A DNA stretch of 64,000 bases from Tricholomella constricta (GCA_013368375.1 JAACJP010000001.1:1240001-1304000); one strand, 5' to 3'. Positions 47,054 through 57,949 are shown, numbered from the stretch's first letter. Numbers and translations: made by a program. Notes: generated from the sequence alone by a model not told the origin.

Positions 47054-47529
47054 GGTTTAAGTAGGCAGATGGCAACTAGCTTGCAACAATCAAAGGATGG
47101 ATTCAAACATGGTTGGGCAGTGGTTGGTAAGCCAGTGATCTCTGACAGTTGAGGAAATTGATCTTACCACCGACGGTCGTAGTGGACAGGTAACTATGCA
47201 GCTTCCATGCATCCAGCAGGGGTTAAAGCGTTAATGGACGAGTAACAGAACTCGCAGGTGGAGTGATGATAAGGATAACTCTGAAGGCGTGACACGCTGG
47301 CAGCGCTAGCTGCGGCCCTAGGGCCGAAACTACAGTTTATGGTAGAATAGCATTAAATTATCAACATCTACAAGGTACGTAGTGCATTAGACTCCAGAGA
47401 ATACAAAAATACAGGCCACAGATAGTGCTGCGACGATGAGTAAACCTTTATATTATACACTTCGCGAAGGATATGCCGAAAAGCCTATGGCGATCTGCTT
47501 TCACAGGGCGATTGAACTCCTCGGTTGGT
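47054..47529. promoter_or_regulatory. Promoter region of the pseudo-helicase gene
   Basis: Lies between two minus-strand genes. Contains AT-rich sequence (about 47345-47420) and a GGCCCTAGGGCC palindrome at about 47313-47324. No gene recognised. Confidence 0.4.
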
Positions 47530-48398
47530 TCAGTGGGTATAGGCCTAGAAGGTGTGTTCAGAACAGCGCACCAGGTAACAACAGTACATACGTACTTGGA
47601 TTTCAGTTTGCGCTGGAATTGATTGAGCAGTCCCTTCTTTTCTCGGGCCTGTCCAATTCGGCCTGGATGATTGTTTAGGCTTGCCAAAGAAATAGGAGAA
47701 GAAAATTTACTGTGAACGATATCTTGAACCTCGGGAAGGTCCGCGGGTGAGGTGGCTACCTACCGGAAAGGGTCAGAAAAGCGCATTACACCAATGAGCG
47801 CCACAAATACCACAATCTCGAGGCCGTCGATAAGTTTACCATGGAGGTGTAGGGCAAGCTTGGCACCTTCAAGGGTCATAAACTCAATGCTGGCATACTG
47901 CCTGTCGCGAGAAGTGAGTTGATCCACTGATACACCGACTGTGACGGCCTGGCCTCGGCTGCAACGAATACTTGTGTGGTGAATTTTACCACAAGGTGCG
48001 AACAACTCTTCCAATCGTTCCTCCGTGATGGTTGATTTCAGCTATTGGATGGCCATTTTAACGTCGTGTTGGACTTGCGAGAATGATGCACGTACATTGC
48101 CGACATAGACAAAGGGATAATTGCGCCGTATAGGATTCTGGCTTTTGTCTGCATTGGTTCTAAGCTCCACCCTTTTCTTCGCATCTTGTATTCGCCTGTA
48201 TTTATCGCCTCGTTTATATTGAGAGATTCCAGCACGTTTGGAAGCACTAGTTTTAGCACGATCATTGGTATTTCGCCGTCCTTCTGGAGGCGCGGTGCTA
48301 GCGGGACGCTGTCGAATTGTCAGAATGGAGTCTGACTTGTCTTGTCTTGTAGGACACACCTTGACCGTATCATGCGGTTGGTTCCAGTTGGCACGCAT
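47530..48398 (-). CDS. RRM-domain RNA-binding protein
   Basis: Starts at about 48398 (MRANWNQPHDTV) with a basic, disordered N-terminus (NTNDRAKTSASKRAGISQYK, IQDAKKRVELRTNADKSQ). An RRM follows across an intron: IRRNYPFVYVGNVRASFSQ (RNP2), LEELFAPCGKIHHTSIRCSR, YASIEFMTLEGAKLALHLHG (RNP1) and KLIDGLEIVV. Downstream exons read VATSPADLPEVQDIVHSKF and SSPISLASLNNHPGRIGQAR, EKKGLLNQFQRKLKSK, ending near 47530 in my model. One RRM; the residues after it look structured. The C-terminal end depends on the last intron (GTACGT, about 47589-47538). No specific family name. Confidence 0.68.
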
Positions 48399-48702
48399 AA
48401 TGATGAGAGAGACTTTCAGAGGTATGGGTATTAAATGTGCAAAACATGTCACTTTATATAGTCGCATAATGGAAGTCAAAGCGGCCACCGATACCGCTTT
48501 GTGGCCCGCGCTACATTTGTGGACATATTTGTTCCGTAGTCATGGCCAACCAGAAAACCAAGATGAGCGAACAATGGCTCAGGTTTGGCATGGTGGAAGC
48601 GGGTGAAAGTGAGAATTGTTGGGTGGCCACAGATGCACGTGGGCGTGAATCTTACAAATATCTTGGCAGTGTCAATTGCATCGCACCGACACCACAGTCG
48701 GG
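48399..48702. promoter_or_regulatory. Divergent region, RRM gene/FMC1
   Basis: 304 bases between two divergent start codons; should hold both promoters. No element recognised. Plus-strand open stretch near 48544 (MANQKTKMSEQ) lacks a downstream partner and is not called. Confidence 0.4.
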
Positions 48703-49134
48703 ATGGCAGAACTGACGCATGCGTACCGTGGCATCCTCCGCGAGTTGAGAAAATCGGTGAGCGCTGGATTATGAATCCTTCGGTGTTTCACTCATCCCCT
48801 GCCTCAGCCCGTCGCTCCTCGAAAAGCCAACAAGGCGGTGGCAACCAGTTTTCGTTCTATAGCGAACCAATACCAAAATTCTCGGGACCCAACGATACTT
48901 CAGGACCTTAGAAATGCTCTATTGTTTCTCCGGTCACAGCGAGAGCACAAGGTCAGCCCAGAGTGCATTCCTTGTAATATCTCAAGTACTAAATGTAGAA
49001 CATCATAAACTTTCTAGGTCTTGATTGATAGATACAATCCCTTGTTTGACCTTACGGCCGAAGAGAGGATAGAAGCGACAGCTAGAAGAGTTGGTCTCAA
49101 TATGCCGGTCATGCCCAGGCCAGAGTCGGGCTAA
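48703..49134 (+). CDS. FMC1: Mitochondrial ATP synthase assembly factor FMC1
   Basis: Small LYR-type protein required for F1 ATP synthase assembly. Three exons: MAELTHAYRGILRELRKS, intron GTGAGC...CCTCAG, PVAPRKANKAVATSFRSIAN, QYQNSRDPTILQDLRNALLF, LRSQREHK, intron GTCAGC...TTCTAG, VLIDRYNPLFDLTAEERIEA and TARRVGLNMPVMPRPESG. The RYNPLFDLTAEERIEATARRVGLNMP end is the Fmc1 signature. Length 104 residues is normal. Confidence 0.92.
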
Positions 49135-49737
49135 TGGAAGCTAATATAATTACATCTCCTGTGCTGAGTATTTGAAGGAAATATATAATATAGGATTCAT
49201 TGTATGTAGCGCTTTCTTTTCTTCGGCATTAGAACAGGTTCTATCCTGCCTTATCGATTGCGAACTGTTTGCCACGACGCAAAAGATACCTTACTCACCA
49301 GGTACGGCCTAAGTATCTTTCATTGGACTCAGGTTCAGCGTAATATTAGACGAGTCTATCGGAGCAATAAATGACGGACTCAAGTTGCCAGCACATCAAA
49401 GCGAGGAAGACTGTTGGAGTGCAAATTCAAGTCTCTCCGATGGTCATTTTGGCTGTTTGCCTGCGAGTCGGAGACAGGGCCTGGTTTCTTTTTGTATTCT
49501 GAAGCCAACGATAAAATACAGTTCGCCAGCTGTCATGTGACTGACGCGTCCCGCGTGCCTTGGATAACGTCCGAGGTTATTAAAAGACATGGCGAAGGTC
49601 CTGTTCTCTCAATTAAACGATGATAAAAGGATAAACATTCCCTTCGTTTTAGAGGCGAATGGTGAAGCATTGCGTACTTATTAACCCTGTGCTATTAATA
49701 TTTTGAGGACGCGTATTGCAAACAGGAATCAACAAAG
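49135..49737. other. Long intergenic region upstream of SUA5
   Basis: 603 bases without a recognisable gene. A 69-residue open stretch at 49414-49623 begins with TTG and has no family likeness. Presumably the promoter and 5' UTR of SUA5 and the 3' UTR of FMC1. Confidence 0.4.
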
Positions 49738-50991
49738 ATGTTGGCCTTGTCAATTTTCTGGAGGACGGTGAAACGACAGTTCATGACTCCAGTTTCGACG
49801 CGGGTCCTCAAATGTGACCCTTCCTCCATTCACTTCCCCCACAACTCAGACCAACCAGAATTTACATGCCCAGAGACCCTAGATGCTTTGAAGGTAGCTT
49901 CCCACCATCTAGTCGACCTGTCGGAGACGGTCGCCTTTCCAACGGAAACGGTCTATGGACTAGGAGCTATGGCGCTTAGTACTCCTGCAGCGAACCGGAT
50001 ATTCACGACCAAAGGACGACCAGCAGATAATCCACTGATCGTTCACGTCTCGTCATTCACGATGCTGTACACTTTGCTTCCGGAGAATTATGTCTTATCG
50101 AGAGCGTATCAGGCTCTGATAAAACACTTTTGGCCAGGTGCCTTGACCTTGTTATTCCCGAGAGATGCTTCGATCATCCCTACCATCATCACTGCAGGCC
50201 AGCCGACGGTAGCCCTTCGGATGCCCTCACATCCGGTCGCAAGAGCGTTGATTGCTGTGGCGAACACCCCACTCGCGGCCCCGAGTGCCAATACTTCCGG
50301 AAAACCCAGTCCAACTCGAGCAGGTCATGTCTTTCGCGATCTCAATGGCAAGATAAACATCATATTGGACGGCGGTGCTTGTGAAGTAGGGCTAGAGAGC
50401 ACGGTGGTGGATGGGTTGCATGAAGATGGAAAGATACGTGTTTTGCGCCCTGGAGGAATCACTGTGGAGGATATCCAACGGGTCTTGAATGAGGAAATGC
50501 ATGGTTGCAATCACATACCAGAAGTCCTGGTACATCGTCGCGATTACATGGATGAAGCTATGGAACAAGCGCCGACGACACCTGGGATGAAGTATCGGCA
50601 TTATTCGCCCTCAGTTCCCTTGACTCTCCTGATGACATCGTCGCGGCCTCTCATGGGTGAATCATCGAGCTCAGCCTCGTCATTCTTGGAGTCTCTCAGA
50701 ACGACACAGCCGCTGAAGATTGGAATCCTGGCTCCTTCGGATTCTGCCTTGTGGGATATATTGCCCGCTGATGGCTTTGAATGGGTCCGCTATCCGCTGG
50801 GGCCGACAGCAGAGCCGTCGGTCTCAGCACATCGACTTTTCGACGGACTTCTCACACTCGAGCGTAAAGGCGTCGATATCATGCTCATAGAGGAGGTGAA
50901 AGAGGATAGAGAAGGGCTGGCTGTGATGAACCGTGTCAGAAAGGCAGCTGGGGACGTTCGGTGGATCTCTCTTGAGCAAAAGGGCATATAG
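49738..50991 (+). CDS. SUA5: Threonylcarbamoyl-AMP synthase SUA5
   Basis: Makes threonylcarbamoyl-AMP for the t6A modification of tRNA (known for Sua5/YrdC). Single exon, 417 residues. YrdC-type domain: ALKVASHHLVDLSETVAFPT, ETVYGLGAMALS, RIFTTKGRPADNPLIVHVSS, HFWPGALTLLFPRD, TVALRMPSHPVARALIAVAN, PLAAPSANTSGKPSPTRAGH, IILDGGACEVGLESTVVDG and LRPGGIT; linker TTPGMKYRHYSPSVPL; then the Sua5 domain ending GDVRWISLEQKGI. The N-terminus MLALSIFWRTVKRQF is basic and hydrophobic like a mitochondrial signal; Met16 (at 49783) begins MTPVSTRVLKCDP, the usual cytosolic start. Confidence 0.95.
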   Translation: MLALSIFWRTVKRQFMTPVSTRVLKCDPSSIHFPHNSDQPEFTCPETLDALKVASHHLVDLSETVAFPTETVYGLGAMALSTPAANRIFTTKGRPADNPLIVHVSSFTMLYTLLPENYVLSRAYQALIKHFWPGALTLLFPRDASIIPTIITAGQPTVALRMPSHPVARALIAVANTPLAAPSANTSGKPSPTRAGHVFRDLNGKINIILDGGACEVGLESTVVDGLHEDGKIRVLRPGGITVEDIQRVLNEEMHGCNHIPEVLVHRRDYMDEAMEQAPTTPGMKYRHYSPSVPLTLLMTSSRPLMGESSSSASSFLESLRTTQPLKIGILAPSDSALWDILPADGFEWVRYPLGPTAEPSVSAHRLFDGLLTLERKGVDIMLIEEVKEDREGLAVMNRVRKAAGDVRWISLEQKGI

Positions 50992-51124
50992 CTGTAGTTA
51001 TAGTGAGCCGCCGCCTCCCAATCATATTGATACATTCTGACCTTCCCAGCGCCTTAGTGACATAGATATACATCTCACCGGGCATCATAGAGCTCGGTAC
51101 TTTTGCCCCTTGGACCGTTAGCAA
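50992..51124. other. Short intergenic region
   Basis: Between the SUA5 stop and the candidate small gene at 51125; no feature recognised. Confidence 0.4.
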
Positions 51125-51457
51125 ATGCTGAGCGTTGGTCACAGCGCATGTGCCGAAAACTCATGCCTGCCTCATGGTGATGCAGACGAGTGGCTTGACC
51201 ACGAGGCACCCTTTGAATTCCCTCCAGAATGTCTAAGGTTGAGAGACCAAGAGGAGGTCAGTGTCAATAGGTGGTCAAGTACAATGTTTTCAACAAGTCT
51301 TCAGCGACGGTCAATACGGGTCTCAGCCAGTTTTCCGACGAAGTTTTACCTCCCGTGAGCTGTCCTCCGTCTTCTCGGTACGTGATCTCTATTCTCACGT
51401 CCATCTTCCTATCAGCACATCAGACTCCACGATGCCACTGCTGTGCCAGCGTGCTAA
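51125..51457 (+). CDS. Possible small acidic protein gene
   Basis: Three exons join with canonical splice sites. Exon 1 is MLSVGHSACAENSCLPHGDA, DEWLDHEAPFEFPPECLRLR and DQEE; the intron GTCAGT...CAACAAG follows; then SSATVNTGLSQFSDEVLPP; intron GTGAGC...TATCAG; then HIRLHDATAVPAC and TAA at 51457. About 77 residues, Cys- and acid-rich. The frame is coherent across two plausible introns, which speaks for a gene. No family recognised; it may instead be part of the HMG gene 5' leader. Confidence 0.38.
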
Positions 51458-51661
51458 AAAACGTGTTGGCGGAATGTGCCGCAGAAACGAAAATTGCTAT
51501 GTCTTCGTCACGTGACTCGAGCGGCGCAATCGCCGTCACGTTACCCCTCCCTTTCAGCAGACGAGCCTCGTTCCCGCTTCAAAACTTTCATCCCTTTGCA
51601 AGGATCCTCATGTTGATGGCAGAATTTCTTCGCGCCGACTGTTTGTCGTCGAGCCTATTCG

Positions 51662-51670
51662 TATATAAGG
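51662..51670 (+). promoter_or_regulatory. TATA-like element before the HMG-box gene
   Basis: TATATAAGG, 77 bases upstream of the ATG at 51747, a spacing that fits a TATA box with a short leader. Inferred from position and sequence. Confidence 0.45.
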
Positions 51671-51746
51671 CAAAGAAATATGTCTTTATTTATTTTATCA
51701 TCTACCCGCACGATTCTATCGCTTTCAATCTCTCGGTAGTCCTAAA

Positions 51747-53291
51747 ATGCGAACGAATAGTAAGTCTTTGACTGCTACATTACCCAGACAAAGACTGACC
51801 GTACTTCAAAGGTCCCATGAAGCAAGAGGAAAGCGATCCTGCGCCGTATTCACGACTTTATACGATATCTCCATACCCAAGTCCATCCAAGTCTAAAGGC
51901 TCTCCGTTCGGCGAATGGTCATTTTCAAGTGCTGCCTCTTGTACCATTGATCCATCCCCTCAATTTCAACATACGTTGTATTACGGGGCAAGCAGCAGCC
52001 GACACGATATTCAATCCACTCCCATGGTTTATCACCACGCAAATAACGATCTTTCCACTGCATTGCGCATTGATCATTCCTCCCTTTCTCCTGATCCCAT
52101 GTACAGCTCTTCTTCTCAAAAGCCTCCTCGCACACATGTCCCTCGTCCTCCAAACGCGTTTATGCTCTACCGCTCCGATTTCCTCAAACGAGGGGTCATA
52201 CCGTCTCACGTCGAGCGCCGCCAACAGAATCTCAGTCGCATTGCGGGCCAGTGCTGGAATCTCCTACCGGCCGAGGAGAAAGTGCAATGGCAAGAACGGG
52301 CTGCTCAAGTCTTGGTCGAACACCAAAAGCGCAATCCTGACTATAAATTCACGCCGGCGCCTCGCGGGTCTCGTCGCCAAAAAGCCAAGGGACGCCTGAA
52401 CGGAGACGGCGAAGCTGTCGAGGGAGAGGATCGCATCAGGCAAATTCGGGAGGAGTATACACGTATCGCTGGCCCTACCGCAAGCCCTGCGCGACGCAGA
52501 CGTCCTAGGGCCCAGAACCGCAGCCGCAACTTGGACCAAGAACCGATGAGAGAGAGTCCTCTTTCACAGGCAGCTGCAACCCCACTCCCCCCTTCCATAT
52601 CTCCATCTCCATCTCCATCTTTGACTTCTCCTGGGAACGACTCGAACGAAGCACCCCTGCCACCGTTTTTTCCTCAATACTCCTTCCCCCACATCGTTCC
52701 TCCGCGACGCCCCTCTACGTCTCTCGGATTTGCCACCGCTAGCACATCGCAAGAGAATGGATCAGTGCGGTCAGGACTCAATTTGACCCGTCCTTCTTCT
52801 GCGGCTTCGGAAACTGGTCTGACAAACTACCTCAAGGATCTTGATATCGTGAGTGGCGTCTTATCTTTCGAGCCTGTCCGATTTCTGACTCTTTACAGAC
52901 TCCAACAGCTGCTACCTTCCCGAGACTCTCTTCGTCTGCTTCACCGACGACGTCGGTGCAAAATTCGTATCCCAACTCCCAGCTCTACCTCCCCGAGGTC
53001 TCCGCCCAACACGACGAAACTTCGTACCCCTCCTTAAATATCCCTTTCTCCGGCATGTCATTCATGGAGAAGGATTCTGAACTTGAGTCGAGTCCCAACA
53101 GTGACTCGTTCCTCAGCACTCTCTATTCCAGCGAACCCTTCACCTTCAGCCTCCCACCGCTTCCCGCACCGCAGGAATACTCGCCGCTCGGCGATTCCTA
53201 CCTTTTTGACCACATGGCTCCTTCCGCTTTCCAAGAAGGTTGGGACCTCGAGACGTCTTTCGGAGATGCCGCAAAGTCTTACATCCTGTAA
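51747..53291 (+). CDS. HMG-box transcription factor
   Basis: DNA-bending transcription factor with a single MATA_HMG-type box. Starts MRTN|SPMKQEESDPAPYSRL (exon 1 is 13 bases), a Ser/Pro-rich N-terminus, then the HMG box HVPRPPNAFMLYRSDFLKR, RQQNLSRIAGQCWNLLPAEE and NPDYKFTPAPRGSRRQKAKG, a basic region (RRRRPRAQNRSRN), and a long Ser/Pro-rich tail with a run of P-S repeats (PPSISPSPSPSLTSPG). The last exon starts at 52901 after GTGAGT...TTACAG and ends FQEGWDLETSFGDAAKSYIL. No second box is seen. In basidiomycetes such factors act in sexual development (for example Prf1, Exp1); this gene cannot be tied to one of them. No mating-type genes lie nearby. Confidence 0.88.
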
Positions 53292-53483
53292 ACGATTTCA
53301 TGACCTTCCAACCATTTGTATTGTAGTCTTCGTTGTTTGTTTGTTCATTTGTATTTTTACAACACTGTCCATAGATTATACGTTCCTTCGCATGTATCAT
53401 AGTGTTCGATCAATTGACTCTCCCTTCTACACTCGCTTCCGCGAGCGACGCTGTGCTAAGTCTAATGATTCGCTTGTGCTAAG

Positions 53484-54050
53484 CTAGTCCGCAGTAACTC
53501 GTGTGATCATCTTCTCGAGCTTGTCATCTAGCACCAAGATGGCCTGTTCGAGCTCAGCATTGCGCGTGCCCACAACGAGTGAGGATGGCAAATGATACAG
53601 CACGCTCGTGCCAGAGCGATCAGCCCTCTCAATGACCATCAACCGCGGAGGGATGTTGTATCCGGTGCGGATATCGTGGCGTAAAATTGTCTCGGCGGTG
53701 AGAGGATTGCCTATCGTGTAAACCACGGCGGGTGGGTTGTGGGCTTCTTCGTAGATGTTCATCCACTTGTGATGGTTCATCTCCAGAAAGTAGCTAGGTG
53801 CGATGCTCTCAGTGGAGAATCCTTGCGATCAGTAGTACGAGAAAGCGCACAGAAAGTCATTGTTGCCGGTGATGTTGGTAATCAAGTCGACGATCTCCTC
53901 CCTGGTTGTGGCTGTTCGAAATTTCGAGAGGAACTGGAGCGACCCTTGCTTGTTCAATTCTTCATCGAGTCGCGCAATGACCTCTTCGAAAGGCAAGTTG
54001 GTCTCGAAGGTGACGAGTTGCACAGTGAATGGAGTGACGGTTTTCTTCAT
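53484..54050 (-). CDS. DUF302-like conserved protein
   Basis: Two or three exons. Reads MKKTVTPFTVQLVTFETNLP, FEEVIARLDEELNKQGSLQF, LSKFRTATTREEIVDLITN, then across introns (about 53795-53845) YFLEMNHHKWMNIYEEAHN, PPAVVYTIGNPLTAETILRH, DIRTGYNIPPRLMVIERADR and SGTSVLYHLPSSLVVGTRNA, ending LDDKLEKMITRVTAD. The VVYTIGNPLTA...PRLMVIE...VLYHLPSS pattern matches the DUF302/TT1751 fold (a small alpha-beta protein, sometimes tied to sulfur or copper metabolism). The open frame continues upstream to ATGs at 54140 and about 54080; 54050 is the most conservative start. Divergent from DBP8. Confidence 0.78.
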
Positions 54051-54289
54051 CTGACAGAAGTTGATGGAACCCTTCAAGTGACCGTCATATGACATTAATA
54101 GAGCGGAGGTCAAGGTGGGTCCTGTGGGCGTGCAAGTCATCACATGTTCGATATAGCAAAACGCATTGGACCTTGCGGCGGTCGAAAGACGCGCTATAGC
54201 GCCCAATTCGTGCGTTGATTGTACGTGCTTATTTTGGACGCCTTGTTGACATAAGCAACTTTACAAGTTTTTCGAAGTGTGCCTCATCC

Positions 54290-56299
54290 ATGACTGCTGG
54301 GAAAAAGCGAACCGCGCTCAGCGCCGATGACCTCCTTCGACAACTAGAAGGACCCCGTAAAAAGAAGGCTAGACTGTCCTTGCCGGTGGACTCGGATTCC
54401 GGCGATGCATTGCCGGACGTAAGCAGGGCTAACGAGGATGGGAGTACAGGCGATGAAGGTCAAAGTGAGGAAGAAGATGATGATGAGAATGACGACGACG
54501 AGAGCGGAGAAGGAGAAGGACACCTAACAGGCGAGGATGAAGATGAAGGAGGCCAAGTCGATGTCCAGGATCGTTTCAGTTCCTCTTTGGAAAGTAGGAA
54601 GCGCAAGCCGTTCAAATCACACGCACCACCACCTGTCTCCTTTGCATCTCTGGGGATATCCGCACAACTCGAGGTCGCGCTCTCTTCCATGTCAATTCGG
54701 GATCCAACTGAAGTGCAAACGGCTTGTATACCCCCGTTACTCGCAGGTGAATTGCTTGGTTCCCCACGTATAGCATTGATTTACATGAACAACAGGCAGG
54801 GATTGCATCGGTAACGCAAAGACGGGTTCTGGTAAAACGATCGCGTTTGCGCTACCCATACTCCAAAAGCTCTCGATAGACCCTTATGGAATCTTCGCGC
54901 TGGTACTGACACCAACGAGGCTCGTGAGGCATTTCCCGCGCGTAATACAATATTCCCTAACATTCGTTGGTGTACAGGGAGTTGGCATTCCAGATATCAG
55001 AACAGTTTGTTGTGTTGGGGGCTTCGCTCAGCATACGCACGGCCGTCGTGGTGGGAGGAATGGATATGATGACGCAAGCCCTTGAACTTGGGAACCGACC
55101 GCACGTTGTTATTGCGACACCCGGTCGCATTGTGGACCACCTGCGAAGTACCAGTGGTGAATGGGATCTTTCGCGAGTAAAATATTTGGCAAGTGGATGT
55201 TTCGAGAACGCGGGGACTGGGCTCATGAAATGGACAGGTCTTGGATGAGGCTGATCGCCTTCTGACGCCGACATTTGCGGAGGAGCTGGGGCATTTGTTT
55301 AAAGTGCTCCCGCAGAATAGACAGACGTGTCTGTTTACAGCGACACTGACACCGTCGATAGAAGCACTGGCAGCTGCTCCACCGCGATCGGGGAAGCAAA
55401 AGCCGTTTATTCATCGGATGAGTGAAGGGTGTGTACCATATGACATTTGATTGGATTGATGATGTTGAGACTCCAACAGGGTCGAAACGGTATCCACTCT
55501 GGTGCAAAACTATATACTGGTGCCATCCCATGTTCGGGAGGCGTATCTGTATCATCTGCTTTGCAATCCACCAGAATCTATTATACACCTGCGTCGCGGC
55601 CCGCCAGAAAGCGTCAAATTCAAGGCGAAAGGGCAGAAAAAGGAAAAGAAGCGTTCGGCCAACGACGAAGACGACGAACCCGAGCAACCACCGCCCACGA
55701 TTATTTTCTGCGCGCGAGCTCGCACAGCTGCTTACTTGACGAATCTCCTGCAATCGCTGTCAATACGAAGCACGGCGCTACATTCTCGGATGACGCAACG
55801 GGAACGGCTGTCTTCGCTGTCGGTTTTCCGGGCATCGATTGTTCCGGTGCTGATATCGACTGATGTGGGGGCACGAGGACTGGATATTGAGGAGGTGGGT
55901 ATGGTGGTCAACTGGGATATGCCGAGGGAGGCGGAGGAGTACACACATCGTGTGGGTCGAACGGCGCGTGCTGGGCGAGGGGGGCTGGCGGTCAGCTTTG
56001 TGACTGAGCGCGACGAGGAGCGGGTGTTGAGGATTGAAGAGCGGATCAGTAAGCGAGTTTCGTGGACTGAGAACGGACTGAGCTAAAAGGGTGGTTTAGA
56101 AACGAAGCTGGTGGAGATGACGCTGCCAGAGGCAAAGGTGCTTGAGAAGCTAAACAAGGTTTCGACGGCGAAACGAGTGGCAAAAATGGTGAGTGGGAGT
56201 GGGAAATTGGAGGTGCACGGCTGACAGGTTGAACAGGAACTACACGATTCGAACTTTGGGAAGCGGGAGGAAATCCACAAGCTCAAGAGTAGTCAATGA
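54290..56299 (+). CDS. DBP8: DEAD-box RNA helicase DBP8
   Basis: Nucleolar ATP-dependent RNA helicase for 18S rRNA maturation (yeast Dbp8/human DDX49). Basic/acidic N-terminus ([16 protein letters not shown]), then the intact core: Q-motif [16 protein letters not shown], motif [15 protein letters not shown], Ia [12 protein letters not shown], Ib [10 protein letters not shown], motif [38 protein letters not shown] and [18 protein letters not shown]. All catalytic motifs are present, in contrast to the 47053 gene. Introns at about 54749-54796 and 55189-55237, the latter with a GC donor. The last exon ends [20 protein letters not shown]. Confidence 0.93.
55189..55237 (+). other. GC-AG intron in DBP8
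   Basis: Exon ends AAATATTTG, the intron begins GCAAGT (the strong GC-donor consensus) and ends GGACAG. Splicing joins KYL to VLDEADRLL, the DEAD motif. A GT donor at 55192 is out of frame. This is the clearest of three such introns here. Confidence 0.85.
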
Positions 56300-56370
56300 T
56301 GTCATAGATTAGATAAGCAGTGATTGGATCGAGAAGTGAGACTCGGTGATTGTTGTTTTCAAAGTTCGCC

Positions 56371-57486
56371 ATGGACGGTGAGTGGGACAATGTGCTTGAA
56401 TACGTTGTCGACCCGCTTGACCCAGAGTTCATCAACTTGCCCACTCCTCCTGTAAGTCCCAAGTCCATCCACCCAGTAACCCACTCTCCATCCCCACTAA
56501 CCCACTCACCAGCTATCCCATGACGGTTCTGGATCCCCACCACCCCTCGTCTCCGTCTCCACCACCTTTTATCCGGGCGCACACCACCAGTCCCTCAGCC
56601 CAGATGCAGTCCTGCTTTCCTCCGATCACGTCTTTTTCTACGTCCATTCTCACATCCTTCTTCGTGCTTCCGACAATGACTTTCACTCCTTGCTTCCCCC
56701 ACCCCCGTCGTCTTCCAAACACCACGACCCCATTGTTGACGTCCCAGAGTCCTCCGCTGTCCTGAACATCATCCTGCACACCATATACGACATGTCATGC
56801 GCTCATTACTCGCCCTCCTTTTCTCATCTTTGCACCTCAGTTAAGCGACTCCCATACTACGGTGTTCACCCAAAGTCTTGCTTCACCCCTACCACCCCTC
56901 TCTACACTCTTCTGCTCTCCCACGCTCCTCTCTACCCCCTTGAAATCTACACCCTCGCTGCCTCCTTTGATCTCTATGACCTTGCCGTATCCACCTCTTC
57001 CCATCTCCTCTCCTTTCCTCTCTCCTCCTTGACCGACGAAATGGCAGAAGCCATCGGCCCCGTCTACCTGAAACGCCTCTTTTTTCTTCATTTTGGTCGA
57101 ACCGATGCTCTTAAACGCGTCCTGCTTCCTCCTCCACATCCACATCCCCCAACCGACAGCTGCGACTTTTCCGACCAGAAAAGACTCACCAGGGCGTGGG
57201 CATTGGCATCCGCATATCTTGCTTGGGACGCAAGACCTGGTTGGTTTATCTACATTCAGACCCATCTGCGGTACTGACTGGTCCTCGTAACTAGACTTGT
57301 CCACATGCTCCATGGAGTTGGCCTTGCGACCCTTGGCAGAACACCTGGCCTGCGGCGACTGCAAGCATGCACTCGAAGACCGCATAAAGAACCTTGTTTC
57401 CCAATGGTCCATTGTCAAGGTACCCTAATTTGCTTTCATACACGACAGCCCTTGACATCGCCTTAACCTTTCAGCGGACAATCTGA
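56371..57486 (+). CDS. BTB/POZ-like fungal protein
   Basis: Starts MDGEWDNVLEYVVDPLDPEF, intron, then ordered sequence LSHDGSGSPPPLVSVSTTFY, VLLSSDHVFFYVHSHILLRA, HHDPIVDVPESSAVLNIILH and LYPLEIYTLAASFDLYDLAV, with DQKRLTRAWALASAYLAWD, then after an intron DLSTCSMELALRPLAEHLAC and GDCKHALEDRIKNLVSQW, ending SIVKRTI. FYVHSHILLRAS and VPESSAVLNIILH have the character of the BTB/POZ fold as seen in many mushroom proteins. I infer a protein-protein interaction role; no partner known. Confidence 0.75.
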
Positions 57487-57949
57487 ATATACCACTGGCC
57501 TTCTTCTACGCTCGCTCCAGTTCTGCATCGACACCGTCCTGCTCTTAAACCTGTAGCATTCACTCGCTGGCTGCTACTCTTTGTCGCCAGCGTTGTCTGG
57601 CGATCCCTTTCATTTGTTTCACATCATACTCACCGCTTTCACGATTTGCAAACTGCTTGTACCAATAGCTCCCGCATTATATCCACGCATTCGAGGCATG
57701 GAATGGACCTCATACCCGTCGATTCCAAACACACGCATATTGTATCACCATTATTTCGCACAGATCGACACATACACGCTTTGGTAGCAGCTGCCACTCC
57801 CATACACGCCAAGGAGAACCGTACTTTGTTTATCTTGTCGCTTTATTTCACGCAATACACGCCCTGATCACACAAATATGACGCGTTTGTGAACACTCCA
57901 TGTTACAAGGTATATAGAATATAAAGTACATGCTCGTAGGGTATTTGTG
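57487..57949. other. Convergent 3' intergenic region
   Basis: 463 bases between convergent stop codons. Short plus-strand open stretches at 57581-57867 have no family likeness. Presumably two 3' UTRs. Confidence 0.4.

Noticed and set aside
49414..49623. Plus-strand 69-residue frame upstream of SUA5
   Set aside because: Starts with TTG and has no recognisable character.
51747..53291. Mating-type (MAT) locus because of an HMG-box gene
   Set aside because: Basidiomycete mating loci carry homeodomain pairs or pheromone and receptor genes, often near a mitochondrial intermediate peptidase gene. None is seen here; HMG-box factors are common elsewhere.
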